From assembly GCA_030621685.1 (NCBI GenBank), contig JAUXHF010000004.1, positions 1 to 22,594 of the forward strand: 22,594 nucleotides of DNA, given 5' to 3'. Source of the stretch: Spirochaetota bacterium. Lineage in GTDB: Bacteria; Spirochaetota; UBA12135; COTS27. The position numbers were made by a program, and so were the translations under genes. The notes under the pieces are model-generated. The model worked only from the letters and a program-made list of their open reading frames with translations. It was not told the DNA's origin and did no database searches. Below are positions 22,388 through 22,594 of this stretch, piece by piece. Every line of letters starts with the position of its first letter. The stretch's first letter is position 1.

Positions 22388-22396
22388 TGTTACAAT
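22388..22396 (+). promoter_or_regulatory. Candidate extended -10 for the FMN-reductase-like gene
   Basis: TGTTACAAT has a near-consensus -10 (TACAAT, 22391-22396) with the TGn extension. The -35 is poor. TGAC-GGAA-GTCA (22411-22422) downstream could form a small hairpin in the leader. Confidence 0.4.
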
Positions 22397-22475
22397 AATT
22401 TTTTATACATTGACGGAAGTCATGACATAAGCAAAAGCTAAGAAACTAAGAAAAATTTTACGAACAGGAAAACCC

Positions 22476-22594
22476 ATGAAACTTAACGAAAAACAAGAAA
22501 AGCTCTGTAGTGAAAGCACTTCAGATTTTTCCGCTCTAAAAGCGGTATTCATTAATTGCAGTTTAAAAAAATCGCCTGAGCTATCTCATACTGA
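22476..22594 (+). CDS. Flavodoxin-like NAD(P)H-dependent FMN reductase, N-terminus (partial)
   Basis: Thirty-nine codons are visible from ATG at 22476, preceded by a CAGGAAAA ribosome-binding site, and the frame leaves the window open. After a polar leader of about 18 residues the sequence ALKAVFINCSLKKSPELSHT matches the first beta-strand and phosphate-binding loop of the flavodoxin-fold NADPH-dependent FMN reductase family (iron-sulfur flavoprotein and WrbA relatives), where this Asn-Cys-(Ser/Thr)-Leu-Lys-Lys-Ser-Pro segment is characteristic. The product would be a soluble FMN-binding oxidoreductase. The physiological electron acceptor cannot be inferred, and the rest of the gene lies beyond the window. 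Confidence 0.7.
   Translation, partial: MKLNEKQEKLCSESTSDFSALKAVFINCSLKKSPELSHT

Larger units (their letters stand above)
22072..22475. other. Divergent intergenic region before the FMN-reductase-like gene
   Basis: This 404-bp AT-rich gap holds the second unit of the start-site duplication, a 25-bp tandem duplication (22124-22173) and a possible extended -10 for the rightward gene (22388-22396). A 63-codon rightward open frame here overlaps the duplications and has no protein-like features. Confidence 0.6.

Overview
The window is AT-rich chromosomal DNA from a Gram-negative-type (diderm) bacterium. Signs of this are a lipoprotein signal peptide on a solute-binding protein, a signal-peptide-bearing beta-barrel-like protein ending in Phe, and a periplasmic-type VanY/M15 peptidase. 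A cyclophilin+FKBP fusion (dual-family immunophilin, known from Treponema and some Bacteroidetes) and an LCP-like gene next to rsfS make a spirochaete a reasonable guess. This is inference from gene content, not a phylogenetic result. I saw no rRNA, tRNA, CRISPR array, transposase, integrase or phage gene.

Layout. 1-600 (-): start of an unrecognised protein that leaves the window. 827-1957 (-): exported cyclophilin-FKBP prolyl isomerase. 2343-8890 (+): gltB-gltD, both subunits of NADPH-type glutamate synthase, behind an extended -10 promoter. 8990-10732 (+): LCP/LytR-like membrane protein and ribosome silencing factor RsfS. 10729-14774 (-): a Liv-type (branched-chain amino acid family) ABC importer in the order binding lipoprotein, LivH, LivM, LivG. 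LivF is absent, and a repeat array plus an intrinsic terminator lie between the binding-protein gene and livH. 15315-16322 (+): PfkB/adenosine-kinase-like sugar or nucleoside kinase. 16414-17253 (-): VanY-type D,D-carboxypeptidase. 17722-20247 (+): DNA topoisomerase III. 20559-21170 (-): LysE/ArgO amino acid exporter whose 3' end is present three times in tandem. 21304-22071 (-): outer-membrane-barrel-like protein. 22476-end (+): N-terminus of a flavodoxin-like NAD(P)H-dependent FMN reductase.

Functional themes are nitrogen and amino-acid handling (GOGAT, Liv importer, LysE/ArgO exporter), envelope maintenance (LCP-like, VanY, barrel protein, periplasmic foldase) and core housekeeping (RsfS, TopB, PfkB).

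The most striking property is not a single gene. Nearly every gene boundary carries a short, nearly perfect tandem duplication (7-25 bp units, 2-9 copies, plus one ~135-140 bp unit in three copies). Several run into coding sequence and extend protein ends (GltB C-terminus, RsfS N-terminus, VanY signal region), and one duplicates a ribosome-binding site together with its start codon. This looks like a genome-wide tendency to slipped-strand or tandem duplication at gene ends.
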